Below, piece after piece: positions 9,801-17,264 of a stretch of DNA of 30,240 nt. Where the stretch lies: positions 1 through 30,240 of the IMG/VR virus record IMGVR_UViG_3300023112_000070. One strand, given 5' to 3'. Numbering within the stretch: position 1 is the stretch's first letter; each line of letters opens with the position of its first letter. This DNA is from a virus. A program made the translations under genes and the position numbers. The notes below the pieces were generated by a model. The model was given only the letters and a program-made list of their open reading frames with translations, was not told where the DNA came from and did not search any database.

Positions 9801-10165
9801 AGTTCGTGTCTATTGTCTTCGACCGTAACACTGACAATAGTACCACCAGGACTAGTAGTATAGTCAGAGTGAGTAACCTTTCCTCGAAAAAAGAAATCAC
9901 CTACAAAGAGTTCTAGAGAGTGCCCAATATCTGGAAGTTGGCCAGAGGCTCCATGGAATGCACACGGGTCGCCACATGGCACCCATTCCGTCTGGAACGA
10001 ATGCGGCGTTAAGTTGAAACCAAATGAAGCATTCACCGACGATAGGAACGCACATAGTTGCGATCCCGGTTCGTTACTGGCAAACTGACCGGAAGGCCAT
10101 TCGATGCCGTTAAGGGGTACACCTACCCCACTAACAACAATGCCGTCTGAAACAAGAATATTCAT
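6812..10165 (-). CDS. Probable baseplate hub / tail-hub protein with Ig-like C-terminus
   Basis: 1117 residues. The N-terminal 300 residues have the layout of phage hub proteins of the gp27/gpD type: a strand pair LELFVGDFFFRGKVTHSD (84-101), a strand VSVTVEDNRHELRR (111-124), then a helical and strand region with LLDTGYDWYWSMDAQRINLI (235-254). This is typical of domains that cap the tube and hold the spike or fibres. Cys64 and Cys68 in PCGDPC could form a disulphide or metal site. The middle and C-terminal parts are large beta-rich additions; the last 200 residues look like one or two Ig-like domains. The start has a good SD (GGAG, 6 nt spacing), but it is written inside the last codons of the homing endonuclease gene just upstream. 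The size is much larger than gp27 (about 390 residues), so it is probably a hub fused to peripheral domains. The family assignment rests on pattern, not a search. Confidence 0.62.
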   Translation of the reverse strand: MNILVSDGIVVSGVGVPLNGIEWPSGQFASNEPGSQLCAFLSSVNASFGFNLTPHSFQTEWVPCGDPCAFHGASGQLPDIGHSLELFVGDFFFRGKVTHSDYTTSPGGTIVSVTVEDNRHELRRVKIHTEDLGEDAPSGVVSVARGYRVVNGLTDVGGDPNDPNIKEYRRILQFGATYSQVLAAIDLHFNEGKCSVSVSDLPTVEQLEKNIGGTIEALRFQFNLSQLDEVLSRILLDTGYDWYWSMDAQRINLINKKTTFDISESDILDLVSEFGSTSGLNETKQLGFGQDVVPDPTRFRVLGGHQEGFINSHLLSPIDGLDTLALDDITDTNSTQSGVVFQPAWNKLTVGFYDADGFYRTYIPQEKELQLALAGIEQWTYYKIYQATSPLSDPAGYGLPVDAGSIAAQHLTFQSRFDPVMPLAGLATGAAESGIRVINNRRDEEQNWVLSFYARLRDHASRHYGRSYILEGLLFDDTEGLYNLVGAAWANVENQVEGFSLSPSGTTGASGVFVEDYEINRDLGPVSPFITDDFRVSAHCRLPSDTVYGPQGDSNPAGFGNWTEDAPPFNPTGDGSHYIPVELTIVGNRVINPRSDELYSFEDYPEGTIWCQLPINAGASGGLSIDNTISSLATLVTTNAKLDAETTLDIINPAVVLNVYSALSGVAIPVQARNRYGQSYPSQWVLGDLHYERDEDVQLDDQFVPWAFSPVGDETSLQVMSSRAVRRAEGKIVPKSSSRYADFNQVGLPLLSFDAFAEQGIGPSGSYGEISHGVSETNISFGTEGFLTRYKIQSYFPKFGREAPLGERVRAVLNGVLNPIDFSSLALLDPTPGPPTNPILPGDPFVPPLFFDREERAVRVTITEVNNIFTLSSTAGDEVDERYRGIDQNLYTKPSTAGSSIDFQEGAICIDGFLNINDEAMYHTDEFELSGGNTILRYFTQGRPFGNGTIVEVERSNVDEPTKYDVTIVDPTASALGTDRAVFAVEVLNGSVSLGDKTTLAVQGDAPVSPGASDGTIFINGTVTDAAGVTPVQIIGVARPGESTARANVRPLDFNGQVVSSGTLTGNVVPIPFPELAASGDKGYLVTLSVASGSFGATATVNYIEIVKPGFIQKLVL

Positions 10166-10773
10166 ACCTTACTCCATTTTCTTAACAAGTATGGAATGTC
10201 TAGTCCCATCAGATGTCGTGCAACATTAACAGCACGTCGGCCCTTGACTCTATAGTTACATGACCTTTTATTCTTATAGTAATATAGCTTAGCTAATGAT
10301 TTACCTTTAAAGGTATTACTGTCTAGTTCATCAAAAACATCTTTAATCCATGATAACATAGACTCATTACCAGTCACTTGCAACGCTAAATATTTGTCAT
10401 CTTCTTTGTAGATTGATCCATCGCCATCAATATAGCCTACAATATAAGATAACATATTGTCTCCAATCAAATGAGTAGGTGGCATAAGTATATGCGTCTT
10501 ACGAGGACCAATAAAAAAGTTTCGATTAAGATCTGATAACAGTTTTTTACTATAAGCACGCAACTCTGTCAGGTCTATTCTAGCTTGTCGTAATGGTCTA
10601 TTAGATTCCATATCATCAGCCAATTGTTGCAGATGATTCTTGTCCTGATTATTCAATGCAACAATCAATTCGTCTCGATACACACATCCATCTGCCGCAA
10701 TAAACCCCGCCCAATAGGAGTTCAATACGTTTGGATGTTCGAAAAAATCCTGATTAAGTGTATACTTTCTCAT
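10162..10773 (-). CDS. Free-standing LAGLIDADG homing endonuclease
   Basis: 203 residues with two LAGLIDADG motifs, SYWAGFIAADG (19-29, catalytic D28) and SYIVGYIDGDG (109-119, catalytic D118), about 90 residues apart. That is the usual layout of a monomeric two-motif homing endonuclease, which cuts a long target and spreads its own gene. It is not inside an intron or intein: both flanking proteins are complete and distinct. Its ATG overlaps the stop of the LamG gene as ATGA, and its own stop overlaps the start of the hub gene as ATGA. No SD precedes the ATG, so translation probably depends on coupling to the LamG gene and is likely weak. Its last codons contain the SD of the hub gene. The DNA is visibly more AT-rich than its neighbours, consistent with transfer. 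Confidence 0.92.
   Translation of the reverse strand: MRKYTLNQDFFEHPNVLNSYWAGFIAADGCVYRDELIVALNNQDKNHLQQLADDMESNRPLRQARIDLTELRAYSKKLLSDLNRNFFIGPRKTHILMPPTHLIGDNMLSYIVGYIDGDGSIYKEDDKYLALQVTGNESMLSWIKDVFDELDSNTFKGKSLAKLYYYKNKRSCNYRVKGRRAVNVARHLMGLDIPYLLRKWSKV
10166..10175 (-). promoter_or_regulatory. Ribosome binding site of the hub gene, inside the homing endonuclease gene
   Basis: The minus strand reads GGAGTAAGGT directly before the hub ATG. The GGAG is 6 nt from the start codon. The same bases encode the last residues (W-S-K-V) of the LAGLIDADG protein. The HNH gene at 16903 starts behind nearly the same string, GGAGTAAGGA. Confidence 0.75.
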
Positions 10774-13700
10774 TTCTGACTATTTAAAAAATCTGAACCA
10801 CTTTCGAGTGAATCACACCAGATCACACCACGCGAATCGCGTACACACCAGACTGGCTTGTACGTTCCTGGTTGCGTATAGTTGTGTGTCGGGCTAAATG
10901 CAATCGTTGTCTGCCCATCATCGAAGTGAAGTAGCTGAGTTGAGATACTTACTCCAGGCGGCAGAATATTGATATCCGTATCGAAGTCAACGATCAGGCC
11001 AGCGTCACCAGAACGCGGAGTACCCGACAGACTGATTAGTACTGGATCAATACCAGATGCCGCACTGATGATTCTTGTAGCGGAAGCATGTAGACCATCA
11101 GAATCGATAGCCTCAAACTTTGCAATAAAGAATCCACTGGATGCGTATCTGTGTTGTACCGGGTAACATCCCGCACCACTTTCGGCAACGGTCTCTGCGG
11201 GCGTGAAGTCTCCGAACGTCCACTTAGTAGAAGTAATCGACTTACCCTGTTGGCCAGAAGCTTTAGCTACGAAGTACTGGTTGAACGGCGGTGCTAATCC
11301 ACTAACCGATGCATCCGGCACAATGATGTCTACTAACGGCGGAACCTCGTCCTGGAAAATGACAACCTTAGCATCAAAGTCTGAACCAACTGTTTTTGCG
11401 ATTTCAAGCTGTGCATCAAAGTCCTTTGCCGCTAGTACGTCAACGGTGAATCCAGCGTCAAACTCAAAGTTGCTTTGTAATCCACCGAGCATGAAGCCGC
11501 CAATGATGCCGCTTCCAAGATCGGAAGCGTTCATAAAGCCACCAAGCACGCCGCTTGACAATTCAGAGGCAAAGATCATACCGCCGAAGTGACCAGAGCC
11601 AACCTCTTGACCACGAATATAGCCAGCAATAGAGCCAGAGCCAACATCGACACCAAGCATGTAACCACCCATGATGCCAGATACGTCGTCTAGACCGTGA
11701 ATCCAGCCACCAATGGTTCCGTCGCTAAAGACAACGCCAGAAACGAATCCACCAAAGAGTCCACTACCTTCAAGGCCACCAGGCATGAAACCACCAAAGA
11801 GGCCAGAGCCAGTGTCTTGACCGTGTGCAAAGCCGCCGATGATTCCGGATCCAGTATCCTGACCATGCATGAAGCCACCAACAATACCACTGGTTACTGT
11901 ACCAGTAGCACTATCAATACCGTTTTGTGCAACGTAACGTACTTCTAATTCACTTAAGGCACGCGAAAAATAGAACACATCTGTCATTACAGAATCAACA
12001 TCGAGAACATTGTTTTGACGAAAATCCCATGCGGCAGGTGTTTGTCCAGCGGCTTGATGAGAACGGAAGGTTATCATCCGTGTCGTAGGCTCAACCGGAG
12101 TCTGTGGTGCAATAGGATTACCAGTCCAAGGATTCTGTTTTGGATCGGTGGGCACGCCATTACTGTCACTGAAATATGAATCAATAAATCGTTCGTCTAC
12201 TAAATTACCATTGAGGTAACAACGTACGCCGCTACCGTCAGTAGTTGAAGGGTTATAAGTCCAACAATAATGATCCCAATAGTCTATAACGGGAGTACGA
12301 AAACTACCTTGTTTCCATGAATTAAAACTACGTTCAGCAGTTAAAGGATTAACAGAAGAAGTTGTACCACAAACAACTTGACCAGAGTTTGCGGCATTCG
12401 AGTTTGAATCGATATACATGTTACCACCAGTAGAGATGATCATCTTCATGTTTTCAAGATCATCCATACCAATAGCCCAACCACGATTAGGATCAACCGA
12501 AGTGTCTCCTATCAGACCATTGGGTGGTGAAGCAGTAAATACGCCATAAGACAGTAAGCAATCAAAAGTGTTGGAAGCAACGCCTTCTCGTTTAGCCATT
12601 AAAAAGCCAACAGAAAAACCATCAGCAGGAGTATCAAATACAGCACCAGAAACCGCAAATGGCGGCAACATGTTTGGAGAACTATTAGCGGGAGCAATAC
12701 TAGCATTATGAAAACCGCTACACTGTACGCCAAGATCAGAATTCCTGTATGGCCCCGCTAACGCACGCTGAGTCTCAGCAAGGTCAACACTTGTGCCTTG
12801 TTCATAAAAACGTTGGGCGATAGCGTCAAGATGATTTCCTTTAAGACTAAGATCTGTGGTACCAGAACCACCAGGAGAGTTAGACACTTCCCCTATGTTG
12901 CCGTCGAAACCATTAAACCTCCAATAACCTTCCAATGCACTATCTGCAATAGAAACTTGCGTAGTTGGTAATTGTGCAGAATATCCAGTGATCGTTGGGC
13001 TTTGAACACCGCTTACAGCAAGAGCCTCTACTTCTCCTTTTTCAAAGATTCCACGCATGATAAATATTTCACGCATATAAATTTCACCAAGTCCACTATC
13101 GGCAGAAACGTGTGTAATTATTGAATCCGTGCCTGCATAGCCACCAAACTGAAGCAGCCAGTCAGAAGTACCCCCACCAGGAAACTGATCAGACCATAAT
13201 CGCCAATTGTTACACTCGTCTGTACGACTATTTACTTTTTGACCATTAATCCATAAAGAAATAGTCATGGGTGAATTGCCAGCAGTAAAACCGTTTACGC
13301 GATACGGTTCTTCAAATTTAGCGTGTAGTAAAACTTTACTAGGTACACCAAGCGATAATGTGCCAGATATAATAGGAGTAATATTGGTGGTTGAAGAACC
13401 ATCACGACCAACAAAACAAACCGTAACGCCAGAACCACCGAGACCCTCATCAAAACCAAGTGGATCGGGTGAAACGCTATTTTGCATTGTTAAAAATGAT
13501 GTTACTTCACCATCGGTAGTGTTAACTCCCAGGTTACCATGAGCATGTAATGTAGAGTTAAACCAACGTTGTTGACTGTTTAAAGCATGACCAGTGGCAT
13601 CACGAAACGGAATATCTCCACTGGGAGTAACCTCAAAAGAAATTAAGTACTCATTAAGATTTTGTGGTCCTAAGTCTCTTTCTTCTGTAGCGGGCTGCCA

Positions 13701-15917
13701 ACGTGGATTAGAACTGAATGGCGTATTACGAGAATCTTTATTGTCGGCTATACCACCAGCAAATTGTGATCCACCATGAGGCATGAAGGTACCAGAGGTA
13801 ATACCAAGATTACCAAATGTTTGCTGAAGGGCATTAGGGGTGCGTGTTTCGCCAGTAAACAAATCAACAAATGCAGTTCCATCGTCGCGAAATACTTCTG
13901 GATCAGGTCGGATATTATTTAGGTTGTATACACGTTCCCATTTAGTATTTGAATGTCCACGAGTTAATGGTCCGGTCACAGGTGACATAGCACGAGCTAC
14001 ATCATCAACAAAAATATCACCAAGATCAAACGTATCACATGGCCAATATCCCATTAACCTAGGGTCATATCGTGTCCTCCAAAGTCTAGAGGTGTCAATG
14101 CCGCTCTGTGCCATGAATCGCATTTCATCAGCAAGTAAAGGACGTGACAATACTGCATATGGGCCAGAAGTCATGTCTATGCCGCCATTACCAAGAACGC
14201 CCTTTGTAGAACTATCGCCAACTTGATTACTAATTCCATTAGTAAACATTATAGGAAAACCACTACCAGCAAGTTTAGTCAAGTGGCTACTCAAATTATG
14301 TGCAAGTGTACCACTTGCAGCTTCATAACCATCTACATATAATGCAATTCCTTGTGTGGCTGCATCATAAACAATACCATAGTGTACATTTACCGTACGT
14401 AAAAGCTGTTCTCCTGAGGAACGCAATGCAACATTACTATCCGTACCATCACCTACTGGAAAAACTTCTAATGTAACTCTATCGCCAAAAGGAGTTTGTC
14501 TAAAGTAGGACAGTGACATACCAAGTGTATTTCCTGTAACTGTCGCTGGTGTTGTAGCCCCAGCAGTCGCAGTAGAAACAGACCCCATACTGATCATCAT
14601 GTTGCCGTCACGATCATTGGCAATGGCTCGTGGTTGAAAAAATCCACAAATAGTAAATCCACCATTTGCTGTTACTGCATCAAAAGTAGCACCACTAGGA
14701 ACTGCAACAAAATCTGATGGAGAAATACCCGCGTTTTGATGTACACGATTTACATTAAATGGACCAGGATCCCATGTAAATCCCGTAGACCTATCACCAG
14801 GATCTTTTTCCGAATGAAAACTATTGTGGTTTTTACTAGCGTCTACCCAGCCTGGTCCTTTGTTTTCAATATATGCTAATAAATGATTATCGGTGATGTC
14901 TACAGCCGTTACATTATCTCGTATACTAAAATCTGGCTGAAGACCACCACGTTGATGCATGTCAAGAATTTCACTTGATGTCAAAGCACGACGGAAACAA
15001 TATGCACCAGACACCAAATGACCCCAGCCACTTGTAGATTCATATCCATCAGTCGAAATGGTATGGTTTGTTGTACCACCAATGGTTAAAGGAACAGAGT
15101 CGGGACCACTAGTATTGGTAGAATCAAAAACAATATCCTGTGCCGTTGTACCAGTAGCTTCTAAACGACCATCTTTATATAGTTCAATTTCATTAGAAGT
15201 TCCATCAATATAACGATAGATCATCGTCAAATGAGTAAAACGACCAGACTCAATTGGAGAACTAAGTTCTGGTGAATTGTTACCTACGGTAGAAGTATCA
15301 GCACTATCGGCTAAAAGAAAAGCTCGTAATTGAGGTGGACCACCAAGTTCACTATCACTAACTGGTGTGGCGGCAGCTAAAGACCCCGATACTCCCATAA
15401 ACCAACCATTATCATTATTGGATTGCCCCATAAGAGCGTGTACACGAGCATAACCCTTAAACCAGCCGTGACTAGATAAAGTAAAACCGCCTTCTGTGCG
15501 TGCATTAAGCCAGCCGTCGCTCATGGGATAAACCCAGAAACCAGCAGTAAAGCCACTTTGAGCAATAGCGGGACCTAAAGTTTCTGAACGTTGAATACGT
15601 GTTCCGTCACCAAGTACCAACACTTTAGAAAACGGTGCAGTGACATCATTGCCTAGTTGCTCTGCACGTCCCTGTAGTTTTAACCCTCTAATTTGTACAC
15701 CAGAAAAAGGCTGGTCAATAATTTCTTGTCCAGGCCAAACACTCGCAGCCTCGGGGTCAGAAACATTAAGAACAGCAGTATGCACAAGCATATCAAATGA
15801 CACGCCACTGGGATGATTACCATATGCTGGAGAAAAGTTCTTCCACGAAGGAGTACCACTCGGTTCGTTGAGCGGCCAGAACCCTACAAGGGAACCATCA
15901 TTAATTAGGTTGGGCAT
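10770..15917 (-). CDS. Giant multi-LamG, glycine-repeat and PKD virion protein
   Basis: 1715 residues. Four concanavalin/LamG-like units can be followed by recurring features. Each has an opening strand such as VGFWPLNEPSG (about 8), LMGYWPCD (about 623) or LEGYWRFNGFDGN (about 995). A later strand reads IALYVDGYEAASG (about 525) or CYLNGNLVDERFID (about 1230). Units close with a segment such as RALTSSEILDMHQRG, RPLLADEMRFMAQSG or RALSELEVRYVAQNG. They are followed by ten 14-residue SG-h-h-GG repeats (1343-1481), three DFDA repeats (about 1484-1520), and two PKD-like domains (KWTFGDFTP and LLHFDDGQ cores, about 1540-1705). LamG and PKD folds bind sugars or proteins, so a surface-exposed tail or fibre component for host-glycan binding is likely. 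The start has a strong SD (GGAGGG) and overlaps the upstream gene by 17 nt. No signal peptide or protease motif is visible. Confidence 0.8.
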   Translation of the reverse strand: MPNLINDGSLVGFWPLNEPSGTPSWKNFSPAYGNHPSGVSFDMLVHTAVLNVSDPEAASVWPGQEIIDQPFSGVQIRGLKLQGRAEQLGNDVTAPFSKVLVLGDGTRIQRSETLGPAIAQSGFTAGFWVYPMSDGWLNARTEGGFTLSSHGWFKGYARVHALMGQSNNDNGWFMGVSGSLAAATPVSDSELGGPPQLRAFLLADSADTSTVGNNSPELSSPIESGRFTHLTMIYRYIDGTSNEIELYKDGRLEATGTTAQDIVFDSTNTSGPDSVPLTIGGTTNHTISTDGYESTSGWGHLVSGAYCFRRALTSSEILDMHQRGGLQPDFSIRDNVTAVDITDNHLLAYIENKGPGWVDASKNHNSFHSEKDPGDRSTGFTWDPGPFNVNRVHQNAGISPSDFVAVPSGATFDAVTANGGFTICGFFQPRAIANDRDGNMMISMGSVSTATAGATTPATVTGNTLGMSLSYFRQTPFGDRVTLEVFPVGDGTDSNVALRSSGEQLLRTVNVHYGIVYDAATQGIALYVDGYEAASGTLAHNLSSHLTKLAGSGFPIMFTNGISNQVGDSSTKGVLGNGGIDMTSGPYAVLSRPLLADEMRFMAQSGIDTSRLWRTRYDPRLMGYWPCDTFDLGDIFVDDVARAMSPVTGPLTRGHSNTKWERVYNLNNIRPDPEVFRDDGTAFVDLFTGETRTPNALQQTFGNLGITSGTFMPHGGSQFAGGIADNKDSRNTPFSSNPRWQPATEERDLGPQNLNEYLISFEVTPSGDIPFRDATGHALNSQQRWFNSTLHAHGNLGVNTTDGEVTSFLTMQNSVSPDPLGFDEGLGGSGVTVCFVGRDGSSTTNITPIISGTLSLGVPSKVLLHAKFEEPYRVNGFTAGNSPMTISLWINGQKVNSRTDECNNWRLWSDQFPGGGTSDWLLQFGGYAGTDSIITHVSADSGLGEIYMREIFIMRGIFEKGEVEALAVSGVQSPTITGYSAQLPTTQVSIADSALEGYWRFNGFDGNIGEVSNSPGGSGTTDLSLKGNHLDAIAQRFYEQGTSVDLAETQRALAGPYRNSDLGVQCSGFHNASIAPANSSPNMLPPFAVSGAVFDTPADGFSVGFLMAKREGVASNTFDCLLSYGVFTASPPNGLIGDTSVDPNRGWAIGMDDLENMKMIISTGGNMYIDSNSNAANSGQVVCGTTSSVNPLTAERSFNSWKQGSFRTPVIDYWDHYCWTYNPSTTDGSGVRCYLNGNLVDERFIDSYFSDSNGVPTDPKQNPWTGNPIAPQTPVEPTTRMITFRSHQAAGQTPAAWDFRQNNVLDVDSVMTDVFYFSRALSELEVRYVAQNGIDSATGTVTSGIVGGFMHGQDTGSGIIGGFAHGQDTGSGLFGGFMPGGLEGSGLFGGFVSGVVFSDGTIGGWIHGLDDVSGIMGGYMLGVDVGSGSIAGYIRGQEVGSGHFGGMIFASELSSGVLGGFMNASDLGSGIIGGFMLGGLQSNFEFDAGFTVDVLAAKDFDAQLEIAKTVGSDFDAKVVIFQDEVPPLVDIIVPDASVSGLAPPFNQYFVAKASGQQGKSITSTKWTFGDFTPAETVAESGAGCYPVQHRYASSGFFIAKFEAIDSDGLHASATRIISAASGIDPVLISLSGTPRSGDAGLIVDFDTDINILPPGVSISTQLLHFDDGQTTIAFSPTHNYTQPGTYKPVWCVRDSRGVIWCDSLESGSDFLNSQK
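11475..11891 (-). repeat. Ten tandem 14-residue SG-x-x-GG repeats in the LamG protein
   Basis: Residues 1343-1481 consist of ten units of about 14 residues with consensus S-G-h-h-G-G-[FYWM]-h-x-G-x-[DE]-x-G (h hydrophobic). Examples are SGIIGGFAHGQDTG, SGIMGGYMLGVDVG and SGSIAGYIRGQEVG. Unit four is shifted by a short insertion (FSDGTIGGW) and units eight to ten vary at the acidic position. Synonymous codons differ widely between units, so the repeat is conserved as protein rather than as recent DNA duplication. Confidence 0.9.
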
Positions 15918-16386
15918 GAAGTCCCTCCATTACTTTGTGCTCTCCTGTAAATGGAGAAATTCTATACCGCTTTACCACGTTGCCGCCACCGTCTGTTATG
16001 TCCATGTTGACAAACAGATAATGAGAATCACTAATCGGAGTCTTACTGACAAACCAGCCAGGAGCCTTACCTTCCATGTCAAGACTGTAATATTCAGTCA
16101 CATAACAGTGTAGATCGGCTACGTCCCATTCTTCTGGAGACAGAACACCAATGCTCTCAAAGTAAACTTCTTCTGAACGAAATGCTCTAAAATGAACAGA
16201 GAGCGGGTCTTCAGGCATACGAAGCATGAGCCCTTCATAAACAATAACCTCGTTGATCGCTGTGCCGCCTAGACGGAACTTTTCGTCGTCCCGTTTCTCG
16301 CACGCAATCTCGATGGTTTTGTTGAAGTGTGTTACAACCGTTAGGGTGCCAACATTTCCTTCGTGCTCAAACGATGCCGAAACCAT
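15901..16386 (-). CDS. Hypothetical tail-region protein
   Basis: 161 residues, not recognised. It is mostly beta with many acidic and aromatic residues: GTLTVVTHFNKTIEIACEKR near the start, then EVIVYEGLMLRMPEDPLSVHFRAF and SLDMEGKAPGWFVSKTPISD. It lacks the Ser-Gly richness of the large fibre-like proteins, so it may be a small baseplate or assembly protein, or an adaptor for the LamG protein that follows. Its SD (GGAG, 7 nt before ATG) is located inside the end of the HNH gene, which it overlaps by 20 nt. Its own end overlaps the LamG gene by 17 nt. This places it before the HNH insertion in the ancestral operon. Confidence 0.75.
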   Translation of the reverse strand: MVSASFEHEGNVGTLTVVTHFNKTIEIACEKRDDEKFRLGGTAINEVIVYEGLMLRMPEDPLSVHFRAFRSEEVYFESIGVLSPEEWDVADLHCYVTEYYSLDMEGKAPGWFVSKTPISDSHYLFVNMDITDGGGNVVKRYRISPFTGEHKVMEGLHAQPN

Positions 16387-16903
16387 TTAACGTCTCCAGT
16401 TGTTTTTGATTGTAGACATCTTCTGGCATTTGATTGCCTTTAGAAGAATTACACGACGAACACAACAGAACGGCATTATTAACCGAAAGTCCAAAACCGT
16501 AGGATAATGGACGATGGTGGTCAATCGACAAACGATCTACAGACCCACAATTAAAGCATTGATGGTTAAATCTGGTATGAACAGTAGCGGCATCTTCTAG
16601 CGTGAACCGAAAATCAAGACGCTGTTTTTGCTCACGGTAACGTCTGGTCTGCTGCCTGCGTACTTCACGACCATGATCAGATTCTCTATATCGTTTACAA
16701 TACTCTCTGTCAAGTGTTTTGTATTGTGGTGCCCTTTTAAATTTTTCTATGGCACGAAGACGATATTTACAAACTGACGTAGTTTGATTATAGGTATTGA
16801 TACAAACCTTACAGTGCGACCTTCGACCGTCACTCTTGGTTTTGTCTCTATAAAAATCTACTAGACCTTTTTCAAGGCCACATTTGCTACAAATCTTAAT
16901 CAT
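16367..16903 (-). CDS. Free-standing HNH homing-type endonuclease with zinc ribbon
   Basis: 178 residues. An N-terminal zinc ribbon has C5-x2-C8 and C31-x2-C34. A long, highly basic linker (about 45-100, many Arg/Lys) could bind DNA. The HNH module follows: C116-x2-C119, then SIDHH (127-130, with the general-base His), N142/N143, and C148-x2-C151-N152. This is a complete HNH nuclease with structural zinc, of the kind that travels as a free-standing homing gene in phages. Its ATG has GGAG 6 nt upstream, and the TTAGTGTATT motif with a hairpin lies about 50 bases further up. Its 3' end overlaps the next tail gene by 20 nt and contains that gene's SD. It has no relation to tail function, so it is an insertion in the structural operon. 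Confidence 0.93.
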   Translation of the reverse strand: MIKICSKCGLEKGLVDFYRDKTKSDGRRSHCKVCINTYNQTTSVCKYRLRAIEKFKRAPQYKTLDREYCKRYRESDHGREVRRQQTRRYREQKQRLDFRFTLEDAATVHTRFNHQCFNCGSVDRLSIDHHRPLSYGFGLSVNNAVLLCSSCNSSKGNQMPEDVYNQKQLETLNGFGIV

Positions 16904-16946
16904 TCCTTACTCCGGAAGCTAAGCTGGACGCTATGCCTCACATAGA

Positions 16947-16956
16947 AATACACTAA
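16947..16956 (-). promoter_or_regulatory. TTAGTGTATT motif, copy 2 (candidate late promoter element)
   Basis: An exact copy of the 10-mer, here placed at the foot of the hairpin at 16953-16990 and running into TTCTATGTG. The HNH start is 44 bases downstream. Because it overlaps the hairpin, it could also serve as the weak T-tail of a terminator at this site. Confidence 0.4.
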
Positions 16957-16990
16957 CAGCCCGTCACCAATGAAGGTAACGGGCCGTTAG
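16953..16990 (-). terminator. Strong hairpin after the 61-residue gene
   Basis: A 16-bp stem (arms 16975-16990 and 16953-16968, with two G-T wobbles, core CGGCCCGTTACC/GGTGACGGGCTG) closes a six-base loop TTCATT. On the minus strand it is followed by TGTATTTCT, a broken T-run, so it may be a partial terminator or an mRNA stabiliser. It begins about 20 bases after the stop of the 61-residue gene. Confidence 0.65.
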
Positions 16991-17012
16991 ATGAAGCGTT
17001 AAAACCTAGTGA

Positions 17013-17198
17013 TTAGGTCAACAGAGTGAACGGGTCACCCGTTGCAACACCAACACCAAGATTCTCTACAGCCTGGACTTCCGCACCGCGAGCAGCACCA
17101 GTAACCTTGCGGTCAGTGTGCCATACGAGCTTGGTACTCCAGCCCCAAAGGACTTGGTTTGCGTTGTTCGTGCTGCTAGTAGCGTTAAAAGTAGCCAT
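17013..17198 (-). CDS. Small 61-residue protein, probably virion or assembly
   Basis: 61 residues, not recognised. It is accepted as real because a perfect SD (AGGAGGT, 17204-17210) stands 5 nt before its ATG, the gap in front of it carries the TTAGTGTATT motif, and a strong hairpin follows its stop. That arrangement, with its own leader, best SD and hairpin behind, is typical of a highly expressed phage structural gene. The protein begins Asn/Ser/Thr-rich (MATFNATSSTNNAN), has a tryptophan segment VLWGWSTKLVWHTDRKV and a Gly/Ala/Val-rich end. It has no membrane segment. It could be a small tail, decoration or capsid-associated protein. Confidence 0.78.
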   Translation of the reverse strand: MATFNATSSTNNANQVLWGWSTKLVWHTDRKVTGAARGAEVQAVENLGVGVATGDPFTLLT

Positions 17199-17203
17199 AG
17201 CTT

Positions 17204-17210
17204 ACCTCCT
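17204..17210 (-). promoter_or_regulatory. Consensus Shine-Dalgarno of the 61-residue gene
   Basis: AGGAGGT on the minus strand, 5 nt from the ATG at 17198, the best SD in the window. It decides the start of this short gene and suggests strong translation. Confidence 0.85.
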
Positions 17211-17218
17211 ACATGTTT

Positions 17219-17231
17219 TTCGAACGTCGAA
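17219..17231 (-). promoter_or_regulatory. Small hairpin in the leader of the 61-residue gene
   Basis: TTCGA and TCGAA form a perfect 5-bp stem around a CGT loop, 8 bases upstream of the SD. A weaker 6-bp stem (TGGGCC/GGTCCA) lies just before it. They may stabilise the leader. No known riboswitch is recognised. Confidence 0.35.
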
Positions 17232-17254
17232 TGGACCGGGATGGCCCAACAAAT

Positions 17255-17264
17255 AATACACTAA
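17255..17264 (-). promoter_or_regulatory. TTAGTGTATT motif, copy 3 (candidate late promoter element)
   Basis: An exact copy of the 10-mer that overlaps the TAG stop of the 217-residue gene and continues as ATTTGTT. The ATG of the 61-residue gene is 57 bases downstream. As with copy 1, it starts exactly at the stop codon of the upstream gene. Confidence 0.42.

Noticed and set aside
10162-10773. LAGLIDADG as an intron- or intein-encoded endonuclease
   Set aside because: Both flanking genes are complete with their own start and stop, the proteins show no continuity across the insertion, and no splice-junction residues (Cys/Ser start, His-Asn end) are visible.
16904-17012. tRNA or small RNA gene in the gap with the GC-rich stem
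   Set aside because: Only a single hairpin forms; there is no cloverleaf, no TTC arm consensus and no CCA end.
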